A stretch of DNA of 64,000 bases, from NCBI GenBank assembly GCA_032717465.1, contig CM064697.1, positions 6,188,033 through 6,252,032 of the forward strand, in the 5' to 3' direction. This stretch comes from Coenobita brevimanus. Lineage: Eukaryota; Arthropoda; Malacostraca; Decapoda; Coenobitidae. This document shows, one piece after another, positions 35,346-45,888 of the stretch (position 1 is the first letter of the stretch; each line of letters opens with the position of its first letter). The position numbers and the translations under genes are program-made. The notes under the pieces are model-generated. The model was not told the origin of the DNA, did no database searches, and saw nothing but the letters and a program-made list of their open reading frames with translations.

Positions 35346-37195
35346 TTTTTTTCTTTTACTGATCACAAATGTACAATATTTGTTTTGATGACGGACAGCA
35401 GAGTTGTGTCCGACTCCGAGCTTCCTCATACTTGCTTGACTTTTTCTGTGTTGTGGAAGTGATGATGGTGTACAGCGACCCCCCTGAATCCCTCATGGCC
35501 CCGGGGGATCACCCAACCTGCCACACAGCCGGGAGTGATGCCTGACGAGAGCTCAATATACGTCACAGGCACATCCGACATGTTGTGAGGGTGATCAGTC
35601 CCCATACCTTTGAAGTTACGTGGGGCCAGCAATTTCAAACGTTCCTCTTCATATATCAGTCGTCTTAATTCTGATATAACCTCATAATCTACATTCTCTT
35701 GTGGTTTTATCTTGGCTAAAAATTTCTTAATCCCCTTCCGTCGGCATAATCCCTACGTAACATCTGCCTCTCGTCACCGGAGAACGAGGGGAGCGGAGTG
35801 ATTAAGCCGCTGGGATTTTTAATTAGGCTGCCAGGCGAGCTTATGGGACTTCCCGTGAGGCTGGCTAAGTTGCGGTTAATAAAGTTGATCGGGGGGAGGG
35901 ATGTAACTTAGGGGAGAACTTCGGTGTACGGCTAAACCTAGCGGCACTTTCCTTCATCCTTGTAACAACAGTTTGTTAAAATTTGTAAATGGTTTATTTA
36001 GTTTGTTACTGCGTTGTTACCAATAAGAATAATACACACACAAATGAATATCTACACACTTGTAATTAGTCGAATGATATAAAGGACGAGTGAAATTAGG
36101 AAAGATGTAAGGAATGAGAGGAGAGAGAATGAGAGAGGGGGGAATGGTGAGGACTATAGGGGACTGTCTCTAGTGATGATAAATGGGCTTTTGATTGCGT
36201 GAATACTCCGTAATATTGGCTAAACTTTCTGCTGGGGGATGCAGCCATTGATTTCTTTCCCCTTCACCCCTTCCACTTCTCGCTTCCCTTTCACCCTCTG
36301 TTGATAATAAAATTCCTTAACTTCTGAAACTACGTTCGCAGTTTCTCGAGCACCAAGGGTCACTCGAGATAGACCACAGAACCGAGGACGACAGTGCCAG
36401 TGGATTCTTCAACAAGGAAATAAACAGTATCATTAGATAATCACTTCATGCTGATGGTACTGTTGTAATTGCCATAATGGTATATTGCCAGGAGGAGATG
36501 ACCAAATGCAAAAAGCTTTGGATATAGAGTAGCAGTTAAGACCGAGGACACCTTTTTCATTTACTCATCTTGAAGGGCTTTCCTATCAGTACATGAAACT
36601 TTCCGTAGTTGCAGAAAATCGTCCGGAAATCAAATAAAAATATTCGTACATCAAAGGGTTAAGCGTCACCGACTATTCACATCTCGTGCTGCAAGAAAGC
36701 AACAGCGACGTACTGGTACAGCGAAGAGGAACACAGGAAAACAGGAAAAAGCAATCATGTCCGCAGAGCCACATCAAAAGAGAACCACCACAGCACCACA
36801 CCACCAACAAACTCAGGCTCATACACTACCACACATAAGAAAGGCCTACAGCCTACAGCCACAAACACCGGGGAACCACACACAAGAAATAGACAAAAGA
36901 ATAAGCTGAGTCGTATTGAAACTCTACAGGAAAACAGGAAGTGATTTGGATGAGTAAAAAAATCAACAACTGCTAGTATGTCCAGGAATGTACAAGGAAT
37001 GGCTGAAAAGCGAAGACGTCGACGACGAACAAAGGAAAAAAAAAGAAAAAGTTTACAGTGTTAGCAGGTGGATACGACACTTTTCATTTTCATTCGTGCT
37101 ATCTCCGTACCGTTTAACTGAACTTAGGAAAATATTCCCGTTTTGGAGGGATTAATGAAGTTTAAATCTAACCCTTGTGGAAAGTGTCTCCTAAG
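35346..37195. other. Non-repetitive spacer with a possible regulatory island
   Basis: No coding region recognised. The part 35765-35930 has normal complexity and contains a TTTTTAATTAGG homeodomain-type core and TTGCGGTTAATAAAG, which includes the Runt/RUNX core TGYGGTTA. The part 36660-36900 is A/C-rich (ACCACCACAGCACCACACCA). Confidence 0.45.
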
Positions 37196-37440
37196 CTGAA
37201 TAAAATATATGGAAGACTAGATGTAAAATATAAAAAACTGTTCGTAATGAAGTGTTTAAAATGAAAATATGATCCTAAGGAAAATTCAAGGCAGTCGTTT
37301 GTATACTTGCCTCCCGAACGGAAGAAAATTGCGTGCCGGTGACAGAAAAAGTATACAAGACGATTTGTTATGAAGAAGTTTGACAAGGGAAAATATAAAA
37401 AGGACAATTCAGGCCCATCAGTTGCCCTAAGCCCGCAGGA
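37196..37440. repeat. Degenerate tandem pair, ~122-bp period
   Basis: ACTGTTCGTAATGAAGTGTT followed by TAAAATGAAAATATGATCC (37232) recurs as ACGATTTGTTATGAAGAAGT followed by TTGACAAGGGAAAATATAAA (37354). Both continue AAGGA-AATTCA then a CAGTCG/CATCAG-type phrase. Confidence 0.6.
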
Positions 37441-38165
37441 GAAACTGACAGCAGAAAAGAATAGAGCCCAGGAGCAAATCTAAGCCTATTGCCAGAGGAA
37501 GTGATCCGGAAGAGGTTTATTTTGGCCCTCCCGATACGATGTTACCGGACGTGCCTGGGGCCTGGCCTGGGGGATGTCTGGGGCTTACCTCCTCTATCGG
37601 GGTCGGGGCGAGAGGTGGCTATGGCGACGGGGGCAAAGGATCAGAGTTGTGGTGTACTGGAGATTTTGATGTTTACCCTCCCCTCTCTGTCTTTCTCTCT
37701 TCTGTCTACTAAACTGTAAATTGTATTAAAACTTTCCATGTATTGTCAAGCGGAAAAGCTTGATTGCCCAGGTGTGGCTTACGTAATGGTGGGTCTACCT
37801 TCGTGACGTCACAAGTCAACATACCAGTCACTTCCCCGAAGAAAAAAGCACGAGGGGCCGTAGTGTTTGATCACCCGAGAGCAAATTAGTATTCAAGACG
37901 ACTAGAGGAGAGAGGCAGGGAGGAAGCAAGAAGACGGAAGAGGCCGCCGCTTTTGGTCATTACAAATAAAAGACAATTAGCAGAAATGACGTTGTGGGGA
38001 AAAAATGCTTGGAAGTAAGAGCGTTTGGCTTTTAATCCGATAATATAAAAATTCTGAAGAGACACGCCGGTGGAATTAAAGGTGCGCCAAACAAAGGTAT
38101 TTATGCCCACAAAAACAGTGGTCGAAAATGTAGCTAGTGTGAAGTAAGAGATGACTTGAAGATGA
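37441..38165. other. Spacer with a GC-rich island
   Basis: The part 37505-37650 is GC-rich. On the minus strand it contains a weak splice-bounded 30-base segment (37589-37618; acceptor CCGTCGCCATAG, donor GTAAGC) open as PPLAPTPIEE. No gene is supported. Confidence 0.4.
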
Positions 38166-38167
38166 GT

Positions 38168-38170
<3 letters not shown>

Positions 38171-38235
<65 letters not shown>

Positions 38236-38274
38236 TATATAATATATATTATATATATATATATTATATATATA

Positions 38275-38323
<49 letters not shown>

Positions 38324-38345
38324 TATATATAATATATATTATATA

Positions 38346-38404
<59 letters not shown>

Positions 38405-38540
38405 TATATATAATATATATACAGAATTATATATAATATATATATAATATATATTATACACTTAAATTATATATTTTGTGTATATTATACTGTATTATAA
38501 ATAATATATATAATATATACCGGTATTGTATATAATATAG
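38171..38540. repeat. Large (AT)n complex
   Basis: Long TA arrays (38171-38231 and others) alternate with ATATAATATATATTATATAT and ACAGAATTATATATAATATA phrases, the latter repeated three times (near 38318, 38399 and 38421). The Helitron-like element follows directly. Confidence 0.95.
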
Positions 38541-38679
38541 ATAGATAATGAGCTGCGTTGTTTGTTTGTCCATACAGTAATCACGCCCAAAACAAGGGCC
38601 AGAGACCCACAGGCCCATGTATTTATATTCTGAATCGGGATGACCTAAGGATGGTTTTAAGGGGGTCAAAATTCAGATT

Positions 38680-38862
38680 GGGTCATTTGAGGTTACTGGT
38701 AGAGTGTTCACCTTTTTTGGCCCGGGCAACGCCGGGTATCCCTGCAGCCCAATTTTTGGCATGGAGACTCACATGACCTCCAGTCTGGACATAAGCTATG
38801 TGAGGTTGACCTCCGAGGTCATTTGAGGTCAGCGGTCGGAGGTCATTTGAGGTCACCGGTAA
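38680..38862 (+). promoter_or_regulatory. Cluster of AGGTCA half-sites with two perfect DR4 elements
   Basis: Two perfect direct repeats AGGTCA-TTTG-AGGTCA lie at 38816-38831 and 38840-38855, within a 24-bp tandem duplication (38815-38838 and 38839-38862). A degenerate DR4 (GGGTCA-TTTG-AGGTTA) lies at 38680-38695. Opposite half-sites TGACCT lie at 38641, 38774 and 38807. DR4 is an established binding arrangement for nuclear-receptor heterodimers; EcR/USP binds direct repeats including DR4 in arthropods. Function here is inferred from sequence only. The cluster lies inside the Helitron-like element. Confidence 0.55.
38721..38748 (+). repeat. Internal copy of the Helitron 3' hairpin
   Basis: TTTTGGCCCGGGCAACGCCG followed by GGTATCCCTGCAG parallels the terminal TTTTTGGCCCGGCAATGCCG followed by GGTACCCCTGCTAG. 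Here the end reads CTGCAG, not CTGCTAG, so this copy is probably a dead or bypassed terminus. GAGTGTTCACC / GAGTGCTCGTC precede the two copies, so the similarity extends upstream. Confidence 0.75.
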
Positions 38863-39067
38863 TAGTAAACTAGTGCGCACAAATACTGTGTGTCAGTCTG
38901 CGAAAGCTGGAATAGAAAATTCCTGAACTTCTTATAATCCCTCTTCAAAAGCATAAGAGGTACATGGTCTTTCTGTAGCAGAAAGATTGAACTTGAACAA
39001 ATAGGACTGGAGTGCTCGTCTTTTTGGCCCGGCAATGCCGGGTACCCCTGCTAGTAAATGTATATAC

Positions 39068-39159
<92 letters not shown>
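39068..39159. repeat. (AT)46 microsatellite
   Basis: Perfect AT array immediately 3' of the Helitron-like end. It may be the continuation of the array at 38171-38540 that the element split. Confidence 0.97.
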
Positions 39160-39163
<4 letters not shown>

Positions 39164-40815
39164 TAACTAGGCAAAAAGAAAGTGAAGAACGAAGAGATGA
39201 AGCGCTTTGAAAGCATAGGATATGAAACAGAAAGGAACGAGGATAATGGTGTTTCAGTAATAATATTTATCAAGGGGTAAATGAGAAATGTACAAGTGAA
39301 GTATGGTTTATATACCAAGAAATGCTTAAAATCATAAGCAGTGAAATGGACAGACAGACGGACATGATAAATAATAAGGAAAATAACTATAGCTAGAGAG
39401 AGAGAGAGAGAAAGAAAAAAAAATGTGACTGTTAGAAAGCGAGGAAGGCAGCGCGAGGCTGGCAGCGGCGGGGTCCTTACAAAGGTAAACACACCAGGAA
39501 TTCATCTGCTAAATTCACTCGCCAAAAAGCTTTTAGCTCAACGAAAACTTTCGAACGTATTTTCTTTTCGACTAACAAAATTTTCTCGCCCAGAACCGAA
39601 CGTCCTTTCCTGCTGACGAGGGGGTGACAGGAAGCTCAATAAGTATTTTTATTTTCACAAGCTTGGAATTGCACTGTAACCTGTAAATGAAAACTTGAGT
39701 TACCAGGTAATTAACTCAGGAGGAAAATGATGCTCGCGGGAAAAAACAGCCTTAATTAAGATGAGCAGCGTTCGATCTGATGAGAGAATTTTATAGTCAC
39801 AGTAATTGTCAGAAATTAAGAGGAGCGACTTATGATTACTTTGACCCCCTGACTTGCCACCTGACCAGTAACTAGGAGAGCAGTATGGAGAAGTTATCGT
39901 GTGTGTGTGTGTGTGGGTGTGTGTGTGTTCTGTAATTTTATCATCACGTTTTAGCTGATGAATGTGCCAGACGGTATACCTTACCCATGATATGATATGT
40001 GGCACCAGACAAGTATGTCACATTTGTTCATCCAGACGAAGCCCATGATATATTTTTTTTTTTTAATTCATTTTTTAAGTGCAGACAGCCATCCCACGGA
40101 AACCCATTTCATTAGCTGGTGCATCACGTCCCGATTCACAGACCCTGGCAGCTGTGAGCCCAGTACTGCACCCGTCCTACCAGAATCCCTTTCCCCTCAG
40201 ACTCAGTATTCAAGGGCGGGCCTGAGGACGAACAAGGGCGGAATGCGAGCAAGCCTCCTGACCTGGTAAAAACCTCTTGAAATGGTGCGGCCTCGGCTGA
40301 CTGAAGACTTGGCACGAGGGAGGCCGGCCAGCGACTGGTCAAGCGGGCCAGACAGAATGCGGGAGCGGACAGGGGAAGGTTGGAAAATGCTTGTAGGATG
40401 AAGGATTTTGAAGACAGAAACTTGGAACCTGATCTGCGGCTAAATTTGGTTTAGAATTCTAAGCATTTAAAGGTTGCTACTGTATGGTTAGGTGGGTCAG
40501 AAAAAATGCTAGTTACCAGCTGAGGAGAGATAGAGAAATTCCTGTGATGGTAACTTTGAACATGTGGAATTTCGGCTATCGCTGGTACAGTGTTGTGAAA
40601 GTTGGTACAAACAGTGGTATGACAACATAAAAACTGATGTCTGGATTGTAAGCATATTAGCCATAGAAATGATGAAACAGTGTTGAAATTAGCCTACCAT
40701 TCAAGTACGACTGTTGAAAATTTACAGTAGATTTTTGGGAAAAATCCAAATGTCACTTGGGTTTACGAGCGTATTTCAAGACTTATAGTATAAGGAATTA
40801 AGTGCCAGAAATAGC
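39160..40815. other. Non-repetitive spacer with small microsatellites
   Basis: Includes (AG)9 at 39394-39411 and (TG)n with one GG interruption at 39899-39928. No coding region is recognised on either strand. Confidence 0.5.
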
Positions 40816-40885
<70 letters not shown>

Positions 40886-40890
40886 TTTTT

Positions 40891-40926
<36 letters not shown>
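40816..40926. repeat. Palindromic (AAT)n(ATT)n followed by (GA)n
   Basis: (AAT)15 at 40816-40860 turns at AAT|ATT into (ATT)9 at 40861-40887, which is its reverse complement. The two halves can form a hairpin of about 27 bp with almost no loop. (GA)17 follows at 40893-40926. Confidence 0.96.
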
Positions 40927-40930
<4 letters not shown>

Positions 40931-40959
40931 GTCGCCAACCATTTCCAACTACGCCACCC

Positions 40960-41110
40960 TAACTCTAGCCAGGATGGAATTAAACCCTCATTAATATTTC
41001 TGGCTTTTGAATACGACGCCTGGGATTAATTACTTCGACCATTCACGCCGCCCTGCACGCTTTCTGCTCCGGGATTAAATACATTTCTGCGTGGAAGCTG
41101 CATAAAGATT
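40960..41110. other. Non-repetitive island with clustered homeodomain-type cores
   Basis: GGGATTAATTA (41021) and GGGATTAAATA (41072) carry the GGATTA core of K50 (Otd/Otx, Bicoid, Gsc class) homeodomains. GGAATTAAACC (40975), CATTAATAT (40990) and GAAATTAATAG (41114) add TAAT-type cores. No open frame of note. Regulatory use is speculation from motif density. Confidence 0.3.
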
Positions 41111-42740
41111 GGCCGAAATTAATAGTGGGCGCGATATTCAGGGACCCCATGCGTGGTGGATCGGCAGCTGTGAGTTGGGTGGGTGGATTGGTGATGCTGG
41201 TTGTGGTCTGGGTAGGGAATAGCGACTGGAGGATAGCACTGGTGACGGAGGGAAGGAGAGTGTTAATTGCAGGGTGGGTGGTGTGGACTCATGGATGTGG
41301 TTTGGGTAGGGAATAACTAACTAGGGTCGCACTGGTAACGGAAACAAGGAAAGAATTAACTGTGGGTGGGGTGGGGTAGAGTGGTGAGGTTGTGTGTGAT
41401 TTCATCAAGGAAACACGAAGCGAATTAGAATTGGTAAATGAGTGATGGGTTAACGAAATAGGACTTGGTGATGTCGGGTGTGATTACGGTAGCGAGAAAG
41501 AACTTGGCTTGAAGTGCAAAGGGAAGAGGGAATAATGAATAACAAATGAGGATCGAGTTAGCATTGGAAAGTGGGCATGATTAAACGCAAAACGACTTGA
41601 TGAAGCTGACTGTGGTTTAGGTACGGAATAGCGGACGGGGATCGATTTTTTTTTTTAATGCAAAGAAGAAGGAACCAAAGGCCAGGAGCCCGCAAACTGT
41701 TCCCTCCAAGAAAAAGAAATTATACCAGAGTGCCAGATTCAAGATCTGTTCATTTCGAGATGCCTGGACACACTGCGTTTGAGAGACTAGAGATCATAGG
41801 CAGTAGGAAATACAGACAGAGGGAGACAGTTCCAGAGTTGACTTGTTGCATACATGAAGGATTGAGAGTAACGGTTAACTCTTGCATTAGAGAGTTGGAC
41901 AGAAAAGGGATGAGAGTTTGTTGCTAGACGGGTGCTTTGCGCCCCCCATAGTGATGGAGGAATGCAAGCAGACAGTTGAGAGAAGCAGTGACCATTGAAG
42001 TAGCGATAGAAAAAAAGATAATGATGCATCAGTGCGGCGAAGAGACAGGGTCTGAAGAGAGTCAGTAAGAGTAGGAGAGTTCAAGAGACAAGCCTTTGAC
42101 TCCATCTTGTTGAGAAGAGCTGTATGTGTGGAGTCTGCCCGCACATGAGAGTTGTACTCTACTCAGGGGCTTATGAATAAAACCCGAGTATAAAGTCAAC
42201 TGTTCAGGGGTAAAGAAAGCACGGAGTTGGCTTAGCACACCCAATCTCTTGGAAACGGATTTAACAAGAGAGGTAATATGTTCTTTCCAAGATAAATCCC
42301 AAGAGAATGAAACCCTAAGTATAAGTAAAGATGATGCAGGATTGAGCAAAATTGATAACGGAAAGTGGAAATGTATTAACCGAAAGGACTTGGCGATGCC
42401 TACTGTGGTTTCGGTAGTAAACAACAAATGAGGATCAAAATAATAACGAAAAGGATGAATAACGATACCAGAAAGAGGCTAATATTGGAAACGAAACAAG
42501 TAAATAACGGATAATAAATGCGCGTCGAATAGGTAACGAAAGGTGTAAAAGAATTATCTAAAAAGGATTCGGTGATGTTGGCTGTGGTGTGGGTGGGGAG
42601 TAACGAATGGAGATCGAATCGGTAAATGGAAAGAGGGAAGAAGTTATTAGCGAAGAGCTGCAGCAACAGTGAACATATATTTAACTGGTAGCTATAAATG
42701 AAAGAACTCACGAAAATCCACCCAGATAAAAGAGGAAGAA
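41110..42740. repeat. ~93-bp degenerate satellite, interrupted
   Basis: Units carry AAAGGACTTGGTGATG, then GCTGTGGTTTGGGTAGGGAA, then TAACGAATGAGGATCGAATT, then GGTAACGGAAAG. The GGGAATA/GAGGATCGA anchor lies near 41214, 41308, 41400, 41520 and 41620 and, after the inserted retrotransposon, near 42410, 42505 and 42595. Most steps are 90-95 bp. The sequence at the two edges of the insert joins into one continuous unit. Confidence 0.75.
41646..42338 (-). mobile_element. 5'-truncated, inactivated non-LTR retrotransposon (reverse transcriptase C-terminus)
   Basis: On the minus strand three frames together show the end of a Jockey/CR1-type reverse transcriptase. Frame 1 (42338 to about 42165) has SFSWDLSWKEHITSLVKSVS and LGVLSQLRAFFTPEQLTLY. 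Frame 2 (about 42160-42012) has VEYNSHV, STHTALLNKMESKA and LTDSLQTLSLRRTDASLSFF. Frame 3 (to 41739) has HPFSVQLSNARVNRYSQSF, LWNCLPLSVFPTAYDL, then an in-frame TAG (41787-41789), then SLKRSVSRHL and a TGA. These motifs follow the catalytic YADD box, which is absent, so about 690 bp of a normally multi-kilobase element remain. There are two frameshifts (near 42160 and in a T run near 42010) and one nonsense codon. The element ends in an 11-base A tail (T run at 41646-41656 on plus). GGATCGA (41639-41645) and GGATTGA (42339-42345) may be its target duplication. The clade is not settled. Confidence 0.88.
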
Positions 42741-45024
42741 AGATATTAGAACTACAGAACTAGAATCGAGCAAAGTAAGTTATAACTCGGCAGATAACTG
42801 TTTAGCAAGCAGCTTAGCCAAGCAGGAGTTGATTTTGGCCCCGAATGTGAGACAAGGATTAATAGAAAACTAGCTTTAACAAAGGACGCCAGGGTCTTAA
42901 TTAGCAGGTCAGGTTCTGAAGGGTAATGATGCCTCTTTCCATCAACATACATTATACTCTTTGACATCATTTTCTTCTCGAGCCGTCCCAGTATGATCTG
43001 TGCCATTATCCTTGTTCTCTATCCGTACCCTCATTCATTGTCTCTTTGATCGTCTTCCTCACCCACCACCATGCGCATCAACCATCCCTCATTCCGTTTC
43101 TGTCCTTCCTTCTGTGATTGTCAGATTCTCTTTACTTCTCCCACAACAAATGTCTCACCTTTCACTTTCAACCATTGTATCATTTATTACTGTTCATTTC
43201 CCCCCTCCCTTTCCTTATCTGTTTAATTTTTCACTCATCCCTCCCTGAATTCCCCACCCTTCACTCACAGCCATCATTTACTATATTGTTCATGTTCTCC
43301 CTTTCGTTGTACGAGTATGTCCAAGACTGTCACTCTCCGACCCTACCGACTGTGCCATTCATTTTACTGCTGTTGCATATACTCGTACCCTTTTTAACAT
43401 TCTTATCTTCATCTGGCACCGCGCCCTTTTCCTCTCAGACCAACCTCTTCTTTCTCAAATTCAGCAGTTATGATGTCTGTAACTATTTTACCTCTTGTTT
43501 TCAGGTCTTTTCTTATATGTTCACTTGACATTGGCAAGAACCGTACAACCTCCATTCGCCCTCTTTCCTAGTGTTTTTAACATCAGAACTGATGTAAAAC
43601 GCAAAACATGAATATACAGTAATCGGTAAAAGCATCATCACAAGGCTTGGCGAATACATCACGGGAGAGGCGAACCATCAAAGACGCAATATTGGAGGTA
43701 AAAGATTTTGGTATGTTTCACAGTTTGTAAGCAATTTTACGACGAAATTGGGAGGGTAGTTTAGTTGCTTATTGTACTTTGGAGTATAGTCTTATATTTC
43801 ATATCAGTGGTTGCTGTTCCTTATATGAGAATTTACAAAGCTGCCTCCAGACCTCTTGATTACTGTCTAGTTTTTATAACTGTTCACCTGCAAGTCATGC
43901 TACTTAACGAGTGTTCCCAGAATCATGCAAAGATTAATATAGATCATATAAGGAACAGTAAATCTGAAATTACTGCCCATTGCTTATAGTTTACTAAACT
44001 ATCCATTTAGAAAATTACCGTCCCTCATCTGTTTTCTTTTCCTTTTCTGAGCACACTTTTCTTGAGCTTATTACACATAATTAAATATGAGTGGTGAGGT
44101 CCTTGACTGCTGTAGGAGTGGTTTAAGCAACATCATACCAGATCTTGTCAAGAAGTTCTCCTCCCTTCTCCTCGCTTTTGGTGTCATCTTTCTTGATCTT
44201 ACCCATTTTAATTCTGTGATGATTTCTTATACAAATTTATTATCTAGCTGTTCAGAGTTTTCATTAATTATAGCATTCCTTTTAACCGTTTGAGAACTTA
44301 AGCTGCGTTAATTTGTCAGACGTTATGTCGGAATAGAAAAAAAAAAGTCGTCAGCGTAGTGGAGACGTTAATGGATATTGTTTCCAACCGGCAAACTTCG
44401 GGAGATCCTTCTTAAGCCTAGTAATATCATGTGACATTAACCGGAATGTAACTGAAAAATCTTCATCGTAGTCAAGGGGTAAACATACTGGTTAACTGAC
44501 TGTTCATATGACACTGCAGTATTATGTTGAACATCTAAAATGAACAGAATTAGTGTTAACATACTTCTCTGAATCTTGGGCAGAATACACAACAAAAAAA
44601 ATTCTTGAAGTTATGAAAACGAAGTGGAAAAATTATTTACATCATACCTGTGTATTCGCAGATTATACCATGAGTCAAGTATACTACAGTAATTACCGTC
44701 GGCACTATCACGACCTGCGGAAAACAGTGATGCAACACTTCTCACCAGCAATAAAAAAAATGTGAAAGCTGTGAGGTAAACGAAAAAGGAGATCCGTATG
44801 TGCGATGCTTTGGAGCGAGAGCTTCCCTTCCCTACGGGGCGCCGCGCCGGGTCCCATCCATCACAATACAGCCAACACTGCACAAGCTGACAACACACCA
44901 CACGGCAAGCCATCACCACCCCACACCGCACCACCCAGGCCAGCTATGGGAACTACACACATGCCTACTTTCTCTCAGTATTTTATGCTTTTTATCCAGT
45001 TACTACGATAAGTATGTGGTAGGT
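42741..45024. other. Spacer, partly pyrimidine-rich, no gene
   Basis: T/C-rich at 43000-43530 (136-codon frame at 43118-43528, composition-driven). The remainder, 43560-45020, is AT-rich and non-repetitive with no recognisable protein. The part 44810-44945 is GC/AC-rich (CACACCACACGG, CACCACCCCACACCGCACC). Confidence 0.5.
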
Positions 45025-45478
45025 GGGGGCGCGCACCATCCACACATTCAATGTAGTGCTGCTCTCGGGTGTCTGCCCTTTCCTCTCCTCCATCCTTCTT
45101 TCCTTCCAGCCTCTTCTGTTTTTCTTTCCTTCATTCTTTCCTCTTCCTTCTGCCTATAGGTGAATCTACACTGAGTGACAAGCCAAATGGTTTCCTGTAC
45201 ACCAGCAAACCATTTTCTACGCTGGGTGGTAACCATATAACCAGATTTTGGCGCCTGGTGGTTTAGTGGGTAATTACGGCGCTCCTGTCGGATTGAGCTG
45301 GTGAAGGTTTATATCCAAGGGATAGTTGGGGTTTATTGCTCACGAAATGCCACTCAGGGATGAATGAGGCTGGTCACTCTCATCTTAAATGTCAGGATCA
45401 ACTTGCCTAGCCCCGGGCTCCTACGTTCCTCATGGGGTGACGTAGGACTGGATGATGAATGAATGAATGAACTACGAG
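45025..45478 (+). mobile_element. Dispersed repeat, copy 2 of 3, with tRNA-like A and B boxes
   Basis: This is the longest copy of the family also seen at 5518 and 51140. An A-box-like TGGTTTAGTGG lies at 45259-45269 and a B-box-like GGTTTATATCC at 45306-45316; their starts are 47 bases apart, close to tRNA spacing. The consensus compared is TRGYNNARNNGG / GGTTCRANNCC. Downstream are GCCACTCAGGGATGAATGA, GGCTGGTCACTC, CCTCATGGGGTGACG and a GGATGATGAATGAATGAATG tail. Relative to copy 1, about 90 bp of T/C-rich sequence (about 45074-45162) is inserted before CTACACTGAGTGACAAG. RNA polymerase III origin is inferred; the 5' 230 bp upstream of the A box is unlike a simple SINE. Confidence 0.65.
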
Positions 45479-45888
45479 AAGTCTCTACATTAGCCAGGTG
45501 CACAGTAGGAATTGCTCATATACCCTCTCTCTCGAATTTCTCCCAGTCACTACGAGTCGTCTCCCTGAAGCAGAATTAAATAGTTTGGTGGGAGTAAGAA
45601 TATAAGAAGTAAACGTCTGGAAGCTTCTAGCAGGTTCACTACAGGGAGTTTCCCCTTACCGTAATCTGAATAGTATCGTTTGATCGTAGCAAGAGTAGTG
45701 ATAAAAGACCTTATATTGCTAGTGGTGGTTATTATGGCCGTGGTTTAAGTATGGGTCCTTTGTTTGTACTATTAAGACTAGTTTGAGGATAACTAGATTG
45801 GTTAGATTTACCCCAGTACAGTTAATGCTGGCTAATTATAGCAGTAGTGAAATAAGCTGGTGAAATTAGTATTTTAGGGGGAGTAGGT
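45479..45888. other. Spacer, nothing recognised
   Basis: AT-moderate, non-repetitive sequence with no coding signal. Confidence 0.45.

Larger units (their letters stand above)
38541..39054 (+). mobile_element. Non-autonomous Helitron-like element
   Basis: The 3' end has the known Helitron layout: a GC-rich hairpin CCCGGCAATGCCGGG (39028-39042, 6-bp stem, 3-base loop), eight bases, then CTAG (39051-39054) followed by the target T. The left part (GCTGCGTTGTTTGTTTGTCC, 38553) is of a type I associate with Helitron 5' regions. The exact 5' TC terminus is lost in AT-rich sequence, so the start is approximate. There is no Rep/helicase coding sequence, so it could move only with enzymes from elsewhere. 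A second, similar hairpin end (38721-38736) lies inside it. Insertion into an (AT)n tract fits the A|T target preference. Confidence 0.7.

Noticed and set aside
45151..45171. Strong pyrimidine tract and CTATAG followed by GTGAAT, a possible splice junction
   Set aside because: It is the edge of the T/C insertion in a dispersed repeat; the donor is weak.
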